From Smithella sp. UBA2180 (GTDB lineage: Bacteria; Desulfobacterota; Syntrophia; Syntrophales; Smithellaceae): a stretch of 8,217 bases of DNA. Shown piece by piece: positions 1 through 5,898 of the stretch. Both the position numbers and the translations under genes were made by a program. Each line of letters begins with the position of its first letter. The first letter of the stretch is position 1. The notes beneath the pieces are model-generated. The model had not been told where the DNA came from and did no database searches. It saw only the letters and a list, made by a program, of their open reading frames with translations. The stretch is taken from positions 1 to 8,217 of the forward strand of contig DCVU01000084.1 in assembly GCA_002327415.1 (NCBI GenBank), read 5' to 3'.

Positions 1-256
1 TAACTTTATTTTGAAAAGTGAAAAGGGAAGGGGAATTTAAAACTACGAGATAGTTAGGTTCCGAAGCAACGGGAGAAGCAATTTCTTCATCGGCTATCGC
101 TACGGTGCAATTGGCTGTTCCTCCGCGCATTTCCGCGCCATATGCGGGAAGATAGGTCACATGGAAGCCTTTATTCATCCCGCTGTTGGCCAAACTAATT
201 CCCATCATCATGACGCCCTGACCGCCAAATCCAGAAAATATGGTTTTGACAATCAT
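1..256 (-). CDS. 2-oxoacid:ferredoxin oxidoreductase, gamma subunit (partial, C-terminus off the left edge)
   Basis: The 85 visible codons start with ATG at 256 and read MIVKTIFSGFGGQGV, followed by a PAYGAEMRGGTANCTV stretch. Both are hallmarks of the gamma domain of the pyruvate/2-oxoacid oxidoreductase superfamily, where the GxGGQG loop takes part in the CoA and subunit interface. The start is well supported: GGAGG at 268-264 lies 7 nt upstream, and the ATG overlaps the stop of the beta-subunit gene as ATGA (253-256), which implies translational coupling. In the complete enzyme this subunit would join alpha (VorB), beta (TPP) and the ferredoxin subunit, all encoded upstream on the same strand. 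Roughly half the usual length of about 180 residues is present. The substrate cannot be read from this fragment. Confidence 0.9.
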   Translation of the reverse strand, partial: MIVKTIFSGFGGQGVMMMGISLANSGMNKGFHVTYLPAYGAEMRGGTANCTVAIADEEIASPVASEPNYLVVLNSPSLFTFQNKV

Positions 257-1026
257 GAGTCTACCTCCGCAGTTTTCGTTGCCGCGTAAATGTTATCTTT
301 AAAAACGCCGGGAGGAAATTCCTTGCTCATTACTTCGTCAATCCATTTGCAGGAATTGACGGCGCTCATTTTCCAGTTAGTCGGGCAGGGTGAAAGAATT
401 TCGATGAGTGAAAAACCATGTCCGTCAATCTGACACTGAAAAGCTTTTTTAATTGCTTTCTTTGTCTTGTTTACATTGGCAGGAGAATTTACCATACATC
501 TTTCCAAATAAGTTACGCCTCTTAACTGGGAAAAAATTTCACTCACCTTTACGGGATAACCGTCTAATTTTTTATTTCTACCTAAAGGAGAAGTTGTTGT
601 CTTTTGTTCCAGCATTGTCGTCGGCGCCATCTGCCCGCCTGTCATTCCATAAACTGCGTTATTGATGAATATAATGGTAATGTTCTCGCCGCGGTTGGCG
701 GCATGAAAGCTCTCCGCGATTCCTATTGCGGCAAGATCTCCGTCTCCCTGATATGAAAAAACAACGCGATCCGGTAGAGCACGTTTAATTGCCGAGGCCA
801 TTGCCGGACCACGTCCGTGCGGCGCTTCAATCATATCTACATCAAAATAATTATAAGCCAGAACCGCGCAACCTGCCGGAGGAACTCCTATCGTAATTCC
901 TCTAATGTCCAGCTCATCAATAACTTCAGCAACAATCCGATGAGCAATACTGTGTCCGCAACCTGGGCAATAATGGAAGATAGCTTCTTTTAAACTTTTC
1001 GGCCGTTGATAAACGGTTTTTGCCAT
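253..1026 (-). CDS. vorA: 2-oxoacid:ferredoxin oxidoreductase, beta subunit (thiamine diphosphate-binding)
   Basis: This 257-residue cytoplasmic subunit carries thiamine diphosphate and one [4Fe-4S] cluster. It oxidatively decarboxylates a 2-oxoacid to an acyl-CoA. Visible features are HYCPGCGHS near residue 20 (C20, C23), a third cysteine in PPAGCA (C53), a fourth in SPCPTNW (C214), and the TPP/Mg motif from GDGD (94-97) to the NN pair at 122-123, followed by YGMTGGQM. In this family those four cysteines are the expected cluster ligands. I place the start at the ATG at 1026 because AAGG lies 8 nt before it. An in-frame ATG at 1032 would add two residues but sits only about 2 nt from that site. 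The gene follows vorB by about 10 bp and overlaps the gamma gene by 4 bp. The symbol follows the archaeal Vor naming for beta; korB-type naming is equally possible. Confidence 0.9.
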   Translation of the reverse strand: MAKTVYQRPKSLKEAIFHYCPGCGHSIAHRIVAEVIDELDIRGITIGVPPAGCAVLAYNYFDVDMIEAPHGRGPAMASAIKRALPDRVVFSYQGDGDLAAIGIAESFHAANRGENITIIFINNAVYGMTGGQMAPTTMLEQKTTTSPLGRNKKLDGYPVKVSEIFSQLRGVTYLERCMVNSPANVNKTKKAIKKAFQCQIDGHGFSLIEILSPCPTNWKMSAVNSCKWIDEVMSKEFPPGVFKDNIYAATKTAEVDS

Positions 1027-1036
1027 ATTCATTACC

Positions 1037-2101
1037 TTAATTATTTATCGTTCTTTCGTAAACTCTTGCTATAACATTGGCAAGCTCAGCCGGAGTAGGT
1101 ACTGCTCCACCCGGACGGCCGTGGAATTTAATATCGGCATAACCCTGCAGGGCCAGCCGGACGTCTTCCAGCATTTGTCCCGTGCTCATTTCGAAAACAA
1201 GAAAGTGTTTTATTTTTGACGATAGTGATCGCAATTGTTGTTCCGGAAAAGGCCAGAGAGTTATCGGACGGAAAAGGCCTACTTTCATTCCCTGCTCACG
1301 CAAGCGCTTGATGGCGCCTTTAGCAATTCGGGCGGCTGTTCCATAGGCCACGATAACCATTTGAGCATCATCCATTTTATATTCTTCGTGGAGTGGTTCG
1401 TTTTTGGTGATGACTTCATATTTACGCGCCAGTTTCCAGTTATGTTCTTCACTGTCGATAGGGTCAAGAAGCAGACCGCGGATAAATTTGCTTTTGCCTT
1501 TACCTGCGCCTCTGAGCATAAATTTTTCGTTATATTGACGTGGTTTTGGTTTTTTGAAGATAACCGGCTCCATCATTTGCCCCATCATACCGTCGGCAAG
1601 AATCATTGCCGGATTGCGATATTTATCGGCAAGATCAAAAGCGGCCATTGTCAAATCAGCCAGTTCCTGGCCGGTTGCCGGAGCTAAAACAATAGTACGG
1701 TAGTCTCCGTGTCCGCCGCCGCGTGTTGCCTGAAAATAATCACCCTGGGAAGGACGGATATTCCCCAAACCAGGGCCACCGCGCATGATATTGACAATAA
1801 CGCCGGGAAGTTCACAGGCGGCCATGGAAGAAATACCTTCCTGCTTCAAGGAAATGCCGGGACTGGATGATGAAGTCATTACTCTAAGACCGGCGGCGCT
1901 GGCACCGGCAATCATGTTGATTGCGGCAATTTCGCTTTCCGATTGAATAAATACTCCGCCTTCAACTTTACGTATATGCTCAGCCATATATTCCGGAATC
2001 TCATTCTGAGGTGTTATCGGATAGCCGGCATAAAAGCGGCATCCGGCTCTGATTGCCGCTTCGCAAATGATGAAATTTCCAGACATCAGGACTTTATTCA
2101 C
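1037..2101 (-). CDS. vorB: 2-oxoacid:ferredoxin oxidoreductase, alpha subunit VorB (3-methyl-2-oxobutanoate type)
   Basis: The 354-residue product matches the usual length and pattern of bacterial VorB proteins. It has YPITPQNEIPEYM near residue 27, the ESEIAA motif (E56) that contacts the thiamine ring in this fold, TSSSSPGISLKQEG (76-89), RGGPGLG (107-113) and GGHGDYRTIVLAP (129-141). A transketolase C-terminal-like domain follows, with VAYGTAARIAKGA. The start is GTG at 2101, supported by GAGG at 2111-2108 with 6 nt spacing. The in-frame ATG at 2086 has no comparable site. The GTG overlaps the end of the ferredoxin gene by 8 bp, so translation is probably coupled. With beta, gamma and ferredoxin it would oxidise branched-chain or related 2-oxoacids, reducing ferredoxin. 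Substrate choice is inferred from family naming only. Confidence 0.92.
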   Translation of the reverse strand: MNKVLMSGNFIICEAAIRAGCRFYAGYPITPQNEIPEYMAEHIRKVEGGVFIQSESEIAAINMIAGASAAGLRVMTSSSSPGISLKQEGISSMAACELPGVIVNIMRGGPGLGNIRPSQGDYFQATRGGGHGDYRTIVLAPATGQELADLTMAAFDLADKYRNPAMILADGMMGQMMEPVIFKKPKPRQYNEKFMLRGAGKGKSKFIRGLLLDPIDSEEHNWKLARKYEVITKNEPLHEEYKMDDAQMVIVAYGTAARIAKGAIKRLREQGMKVGLFRPITLWPFPEQQLRSLSSKIKHFLVFEMSTGQMLEDVRLALQGYADIKFHGRPGGAVPTPAELANVIARVYERTINN

Positions 2102-2303
2102 GATAAACCTCGATAGCTACCTCGGGGCAAATAGTAGCGCATATGGCGCAACCAGTGCATTCCTTTTCTTCATTCGTGCCGACAGGATGGTAACTATAGA
2201 AATTGTATTCTTTTGTGGGAACAATATGGCCTTTGGGACAAAAATGAATACAAAGCAGGCATTCTTTGCATATTTCTTTATTAATTTTAATAGATCCCTT
2301 CAA
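2094..2303 (-). CDS. 2x[4Fe-4S] ferredoxin subunit of the 2-oxoacid oxidoreductase
   Basis: This is a 69-residue ferredoxin with two complete cluster motifs: C12, C15, C18, C22 (CKECLLCIHFCP) and C49, C52, C55, C59 (CTGCAICATICP). The two motifs are separated by a longer-than-minimal loop of about 26 residues, typical of the delta/ferredoxin subunit of Vor/Kor enzymes rather than a free clostridial ferredoxin. No ATG is available. Two TTG codons compete, at 2309 and 2303. I choose 2303 because GGGG (2314-2311) lies 7 nt upstream and because the resulting MKGSIKI N-terminus resembles relatives. The 2309 start would give 71 residues but only 1 nt spacing. It is the first gene of the operon and overlaps vorB by 8 bp. 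Its role is to pass electrons from the catalytic core to external ferredoxin. In the archaeal Vor scheme this subunit is called VorC. Confidence 0.9.
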   Translation of the reverse strand: MKGSIKINKEICKECLLCIHFCPKGHIVPTKEYNFYSYHPVGTNEEKECTGCAICATICPEVAIEVYRE

Positions 2304-2403
2304 AATCAATCCCCAAAAAATTTATTAGGCCCGCTATCTTGCTTATAATGATCAGAAAGTCAAGTTTTTTCGTATCCCGCGTCCCTGCCAACTACGTTTG
2401 CGG

Positions 2404-2461
2404 GATTGTTCCTCTTACGCTTCGCGCTTCATTCCATTCTCTCTCAGCGAGAGTCACAATC
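2404..2461. repeat. Imperfect long inverted repeat (14 paired bases)
   Basis: GATTGT (2404-2409) pairs with ACAATC (2456-2461). After a symmetric TC/TC internal loop, CTCT (2412-2415) pairs with AGAG (2450-2453). After a two-base bulge, CGCT (2418-2421) pairs with AGCG (2446-2449), leaving a 24-nt loop. Each pair was checked base by base. Whether it is transcribed is unknown. Confidence 0.6.
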
Positions 2462-2488
2462 GCTTTGCTCCTGGGATAATTCGACTTG

Positions 2489-2520
2489 CCAATCTGACTG
2501 CGCTTCGCTTGTCACATTGG
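2489..2520. repeat. Hairpin just downstream of the nusG-like gene
   Basis: CCAATCTGAC (2489-2498) pairs with GTCACATTGG (2511-2520) with one C/C mismatch. The loop itself holds GCG (2500-2502) and CGC (2506-2508). On the minus strand it begins 8 nt after the TAA stop of the nusG-like gene. It could protect the transcript end or pause RNA polymerase, but no run of U follows, so I do not call it a terminator. Confidence 0.6.
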
Positions 2521-2527
2521 AGTCTCA

Positions 2528-3031
2528 TTAAATTTTGCTGATCTGAAATCCTTTCAGTTTTATGGCCACCGATCTTTGCAGGAGTTCTATAGAAATAACA
2601 AAAAGCTCTTTTTCGACATTGCTTCTGACGACAGTGCCTTCTATTCCGGCAAATGGTCCGTCAATTATGCGCGCCGGTTCGCCTTCCTTGGGAAATTGCA
2701 TAGTAAATATTTCCGTTTTTGAATTTACGAGACGGCGGATAGCTTCAATTTTATCATCAGGTACCGGTATGGGTTCTGAATTTTCTTTTTTCCCTAATAT
2801 ACGCACGACACCGGCGGTTTTTAAAATGACCAACTTTGTTTCATTGTCTAAAGTAAGGGCTTCGGCAAAAATATATCCGGGAAAAAGGGGAGTAAGTATT
2901 TTCTTTTTCCTGTCTTTTTGCTTGCTCCATGATTCTATCTCGGGTAAAAAAGTGATTAAATTCTTTTGAATAAGGCGGGTATTTACCTTGTATTCGTGTC
3001 GGCTTCTTGTATGTACTACGTACCATGACAT
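2528..3031 (-). CDS. NusG-family transcription antiterminator (UpxY/RfaH-like paralog)
   Basis: The 167-residue product starts MSWYVVHTRSRHEYKV, the classic opening of the NGN domain (about residues 1-105), which binds RNA polymerase across the clamp. LFPGYIFAE near residue 49 and AGVVRILG near 73 fit that domain. A KOW region follows (about 117-145) with GEPARIIDGPFAGIEGTVV. The family raises processivity of RNA polymerase. UpxY and RfaH-type members do so on specific operons, often for polysaccharides. It is probably not the housekeeping NusG, because no secE or ribosomal protein genes are adjacent and the KQKDRKKKILTPLFPGY segment is typical of paralogs. ATG at 3031 is chosen because the NGN motif begins there and AGG lies 9 nt upstream. 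A longer in-frame extension to 3253 runs antisense into the neighbouring gene and is rejected. The stop is a tandem TAA TGA. Confidence 0.85.
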   Translation of the reverse strand: MSWYVVHTRSRHEYKVNTRLIQKNLITFLPEIESWSKQKDRKKKILTPLFPGYIFAEALTLDNETKLVILKTAGVVRILGKKENSEPIPVPDDKIEAIRRLVNSKTEIFTMQFPKEGEPARIIDGPFAGIEGTVVRSNVEKELFVISIELLQRSVAIKLKGFQISKI

Positions 3032-3044
3032 GATAAAACACCTG

Positions 3045-3072
3045 TTAAAACTATTTTGTCGAGAATTATAAT
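3045..3072 (+). promoter_or_regulatory. Candidate sigma-70 promoter of the FAD-dehydrogenase gene; the -10 lies in a palindrome shared with the minus strand
   Basis: TTAAAA (3045-3050) and TATAAT (3067-3072) are separated by 16 bp. The -10 is a perfect consensus and the -35 matches 4 of 6. The -10 sits in ATTATAAT (3065-3072), a palindrome, so the minus strand also reads a perfect TATAAT at 3070-3065 for the nusG-like gene. Its partner TTGCAA (3091-3086) is only 15 bp away. The plus-strand promoter is the better supported of the two. Confidence 0.5.
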
Positions 3073-3101
3073 ATTTGCCGGTATATTGCAATGGAGAAAT
3101 G

Positions 3102-4700
3102 ATGAAAATTATCCATCTTGACGGTATTAAATTAGAATTAGGTGAAAGTGAGGAATTGCTGGCAACTAAAATTGCGGCAATTTGGGATATATCTATTGAG
3201 GATATTGCCGCCGTAAAAATTATTAGAAAAGCAATAGATGCCCGTCGCCACAAACCGCCTCATTTTGTTTATTCCCTTAGAATCAGCGTTTCCGAAAATA
3301 CGAAGTTGTCCGCTGAATTCAACCAGGAACTGATGTTATCTGATCAGAAAGATGAATCGGAGATTCCAACGCTTTTATCAGTTTGTCCGACGAAGCTTCC
3401 CATCGTAGTTATCGGCAGCGGCCCGGCCGGTCTTTTCGCCGCTTATGTTCTTGCCCGGAGAAATATTCCGGTAATTCTTTTGGAAAGAGGAATGCCAGTG
3501 GAGGAACGCATCAAGGATGTGCAAATATTTTGGGAGCAGGGTGTTCTTAATCCGCAAAGCAATGTTCTTTTCGGCGAAGGCGGCGCGGGAACATTTTCCG
3601 ATGGAAAACTGACCAGCCGGACAAAGAATCCTTATTCTGCCTGGGTAAAAAAGATTTTAGTCGAAATGGGTGCGCCTTCAGCAATCCTTACTGAGGCCAA
3701 GCCGCATATCGGCACGGACCGGCTTCGAAAGGTAATCGTTAATTTACGAAAAAAACTCATCGCGATGGGTTGCGTAATTAGATTTTCAGCACACGTAACG
3801 GATTTTGTAATTTCGTGTGGGGTTATCAGTGCATTGATCGTTAATGAAAAAGAAGAGATTAAAACTAATCATATTGTTCTGGCGATAGGTCAGAGTGCTG
3901 ATGATACTTATACGAAACTTTTTTCGCGCGGCGTTCAAATGGAGGCCAAGCCGTTTGCCATGGGGTTGCGTGTGGAACATCCGCAGGAATTAATTAATTC
4001 CATTCAGTACGGCAAGTGGCGTAATCATCCGCAACTGCCGCCTGCGGAATATTTTGTGACGGCTTCAATTCCCGATTTAAATCGTTCTGTATATACTTTT
4101 TGCATGTGCCCGGGCGGCTCAGTTATTGGCTGCAGCGCTTCTGCCGGTTTTCTTATAACCAATGGCATGAGCAATGCTCAACGCTCCGGTGAATTTGCCA
4201 ATAGTGCTATAGTAGTTAATATCCGTGTCGATGATTTTTCGTCCGGTGACCAGCACCTCAGCGGACTCAATTTTCGTCAAATATGGGAGAAAAAAGCTTT
4301 TCTTTCAGGAGGGAGCAATTATTGTGCACCGGCACAAAAAATAACTGATTTTCTGCGGGAAATTCCTTCAGGTGAATTGGGAAAGACGAGTTTTTTCCCT
4401 GGCGTGAAGCCCGCAGCGCTGGAGGAGTTATTACCGGAATTTGTAACTAATTCTTTAAGGCAGGGCATCAAGGAATTCGATAAAAAGATGCCAGGATTTA
4501 TTACTGAAGAGGCCCATTTGATTGGAGTGGAGACAAGAACTTCTTCGCCTTTGCGCATCTGCCGCCGCAGCGACGGTCAAAGTGAAAGTATCGGCGGTAT
4601 TTATCCTTGCGGTGAAGGAGCCGGATATGCTGGGGGGATTGTCAGCTCAGCACTGGATGGAATTAAGGCAGCGCAAAACTTAATCGCTAACTTACTTTAA
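3102..4700 (+). CDS. NAD(P)/FAD-dependent oxidoreductase of the COG2509 type, role unknown
   Basis: This 532-residue flavoprotein has an N-terminal domain of about 98 residues, then a Rossmann FAD motif VVIGSGPAGLFAAYVLARR (102-120) ending at acidic E128. Next is the family-specific stretch FGEGGAGTFSDGKLTSRTK (157-175), and finally a C-terminal FAD-closing motif CGEGAGYAGG (503-512). Length and motifs match the widespread family described as uncharacterised FAD-dependent dehydrogenases. The substrate is not established, and I do not propose one. I chose ATG at 3102 with GGAG at 3093-3096 (5 nt spacing). ATG at 3099 is too close, and an upstream in-frame TTG at 3075 lacks a site and would fall at the promoter start point. 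Its 3' end overlaps ribD by 9 bp on the opposite strand. No signal peptide or membrane segment is visible, so it is probably cytoplasmic. Confidence 0.88.
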   Translation: MKIIHLDGIKLELGESEELLATKIAAIWDISIEDIAAVKIIRKAIDARRHKPPHFVYSLRISVSENTKLSAEFNQELMLSDQKDESEIPTLLSVCPTKLPIVVIGSGPAGLFAAYVLARRNIPVILLERGMPVEERIKDVQIFWEQGVLNPQSNVLFGEGGAGTFSDGKLTSRTKNPYSAWVKKILVEMGAPSAILTEAKPHIGTDRLRKVIVNLRKKLIAMGCVIRFSAHVTDFVISCGVISALIVNEKEEIKTNHIVLAIGQSADDTYTKLFSRGVQMEAKPFAMGLRVEHPQELINSIQYGKWRNHPQLPPAEYFVTASIPDLNRSVYTFCMCPGGSVIGCSASAGFLITNGMSNAQRSGEFANSAIVVNIRVDDFSSGDQHLSGLNFRQIWEKKAFLSGGSNYCAPAQKITDFLREIPSGELGKTSFFPGVKPAALEELLPEFVTNSLRQGIKEFDKKMPGFITEEAHLIGVETRTSSPLRICRRSDGQSESIGGIYPCGEGAGYAGGIVSSALDGIKAAQNLIANLL

Positions 4701-5780
4701 ACGTCCATCAATTATAATGTCATTACCGTACCTTGACACCTTTTGAACAGATAATATTTTTGCCGAATCCAGATCTCTGATATTGAGATCGCCCACTGCT
4801 TCTATGCCTTTGCCAAGAATTTTCGGCGCGATAACAGTTACCATCCGGTTGGCTAAATTATTCTTTAGGACGGAAGTAATTATCTGAGCGCCGCCTTCGA
4901 TTAAGATTGAAGATATCTTTTTTGCGGCGAGTATTTTAAATAATTTTTTTAAATCAATCTGTCCTTTTTTATCGGCTTTGACGGTTATAATTTCCGCACC
5001 TGTTGCGGCAAATCTTTTAAATCTCGCATCATCCGGGTTTTTAATCGTGGCTATAAGCGTTGGAATTTTAGAGATATTCTGTAAAATTTTAGCCCTGGGA
5101 GAAATTTTTAATTCGGAATCAACAATAACGCGCAGAGGACTGCTGCCTTTTACAAGACGCACTGTTAGTTCGGGATTATCTTTGGCCACTGTTCCCCGTC
5201 CGACTAAAATTGCGTCATGTTCCGCTCTAAGCTTGTGAGCAAATTTCAGGGAAGCCTCAGAGCTTATCCATTGGGATTCACCTGTTGCGGTAGCTATGCG
5301 GCCATCCAATGTCTGGGCGTATTTTACTGTGACATAGGGCAGGCCTGTTTCCATATAATAGAAAAATTTTTCATTGAGATGGCGGCATTCCTTTTCCAGA
5401 ACGCCGGTCTTAACTTCAATTCCGCAGCTTTGCAGGTAGTTGATGCCCTGGCAGGAGACAAGAGGATTAGAATCTATAGTGCCGACAACAACGCGAACAA
5501 TTTTATGTTCAATGATGCTGTCTGTGCAGGGAGGTGTTTTTCCCTCATGACAGCAGGGCTCTAAAGTAACGTAAAGTGTTGAGCCGGCAATATCTTCTCC
5601 GGCATTATTGATAGCGTTTATCTCGGCGTGATTTCCGCCAAAGCGCTGATGGTATCCCTGTCCGATGATCCTGCCGTTTTTGACGATGACAGCGCCAACC
5701 ATGGGATTGGGGCCGACGTAAAAACGTCCTTTACGCGCCAACGCAATAGCCAGTTTCATATAATGTTCGTCAATATTCAT
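4692..5780 (-). CDS. ribD: Bifunctional riboflavin biosynthesis protein RibD (deaminase/reductase)
   Basis: The 362-residue protein carries out two successive steps of riboflavin synthesis: deamination of the diaminopyrimidine phosphoribosylamine and NADPH-dependent reduction of the ribosyl side chain. The N-terminal deaminase domain (about 1-145) has HAE (H51, E53) and PCCHEGKTPPC (C76, C85), the zinc ligands and proton shuttle of the cytidine-deaminase fold. The C-terminal reductase domain (about 146-362) shows KYAQTLDGRIAT (153-164), ILVGRGTVAKDNPELTVR (191-208) and LIEGGAQI (293-300). The start gives the typical MxxDxxYMxxA opening. AGG lies somewhat far upstream (about 13 nt), so initiation may be weak. 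No ribE, ribBA or ribH is adjacent in this window, so it stands outside a compact rib operon here. Confidence 0.95.
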   Translation of the reverse strand: MNIDEHYMKLAIALARKGRFYVGPNPMVGAVIVKNGRIIGQGYHQRFGGNHAEINAINNAGEDIAGSTLYVTLEPCCHEGKTPPCTDSIIEHKIVRVVVGTIDSNPLVSCQGINYLQSCGIEVKTGVLEKECRHLNEKFFYYMETGLPYVTVKYAQTLDGRIATATGESQWISSEASLKFAHKLRAEHDAILVGRGTVAKDNPELTVRLVKGSSPLRVIVDSELKISPRAKILQNISKIPTLIATIKNPDDARFKRFAATGAEIITVKADKKGQIDLKKLFKILAAKKISSILIEGGAQIITSVLKNNLANRMVTVIAPKILGKGIEAVGDLNIRDLDSAKILSVQKVSRYGNDIIIDGRLK

Positions 5781-5845
5781 AATTCAATTACTACCTCATT
5801 ACTTTTTAAGATGCAAAGAAATTTATTGTAGATAATCATTAAGAT

Positions 5846-5873
5846 ATGATAAGTAAAAATCAAATACTTTCAA
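5846..5873 (-). promoter_or_regulatory. Candidate sigma-70 promoter of ribD
   Basis: On the minus strand TTGAAA (5873-5868) and TATCAT (5851-5846) are 16 bp apart, and each matches 5 of 6 consensus bases. Transcription would begin near 5839, giving a 5' leader of about 60 nt. That leader is too short for, and shows no trace of, an FMN riboswitch. The plus strand reads TATGAT at 5845-5850, a possible -10 for rfbA, but its -35 partner is poor. Confidence 0.45.
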
Positions 5874-5898
5874 ATTAAATACAACTTAAGGAGAAACC

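Larger units (their letters stand above)
2373..2520. repeat. Intergenic block of nested inverted repeats between the nusG-like gene and the vor operon
   Basis: The gap between 2310 and 2527 has no supportable gene, and most of it can fold. Seen directly: an outer pair TATCCC (2373-2378) and GGGATA (2473-2478); a 7-bp repeat ATCCCGC (2374-2380) and GCGGGAT (2400-2406); a 14-bp interrupted stem at 2404-2461; and a 9-of-10 bp stem at 2489-2520. The outer pair and the long stem are compatible, whereas the 7-bp repeat competes with both. No U-tract follows any stem on either strand, so a classical terminator is not supported. The block contains CGCTTCGC-type words like those in dispersed palindromic intergenic repeats of many bacteria. 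Alternatives are a dispersed repeat, an untranslated leader RNA of the vor operon, or the 3' part of the nusG transcript. Confidence 0.55.

Noticed and set aside
1235..1687. 150-codon plus-strand frame opposite vorB
   Set aside because: No recognisable protein, no ribosome-binding site, and it lies wholly antisense to a strongly conserved gene; treated as a shadow. The same applies to the frames at 453-665, 2562-2969, 5217-5564 and the minus frame at 6504-7052.
2320..2366. Sigma-70 promoter for the ferredoxin gene (minus-strand TTGACT)
   Set aside because: TTGACT is good, but at 17 bp the partner is AAGATA, and the nearby TATAAG is only 10 bp away. I could not settle on a real -10.
2377..2395. 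Sigma-54 promoter for the vor operon (minus-strand TTGGCAGGGACGCGGG)
   Set aside because: The TGGCA half fits -24, but the -12 position reads CGGG instead of TTGC, so the match is not adequate.
2374..2406. Intrinsic terminator from ATCCCGC/GCGGGAT
   Set aside because: The loop is 19 nt and no U-tract follows on either strand; the T-run at 2365-2370 is on the wrong side for plus-strand termination and reads as A on the minus strand.
3032..3253. N-terminal extension of the nusG-like protein
   Set aside because: The extension is antisense to the FAD-dehydrogenase gene, and the NGN motif begins exactly at ATG 3031, which has its own ribosome-binding site.
5781..5898. FMN riboswitch between ribD and rfbA
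   Set aside because: The gap is only 118 bp, the ribD leader after the predicted start is about 60 nt, and none of the conserved RFN sequence blocks is seen.
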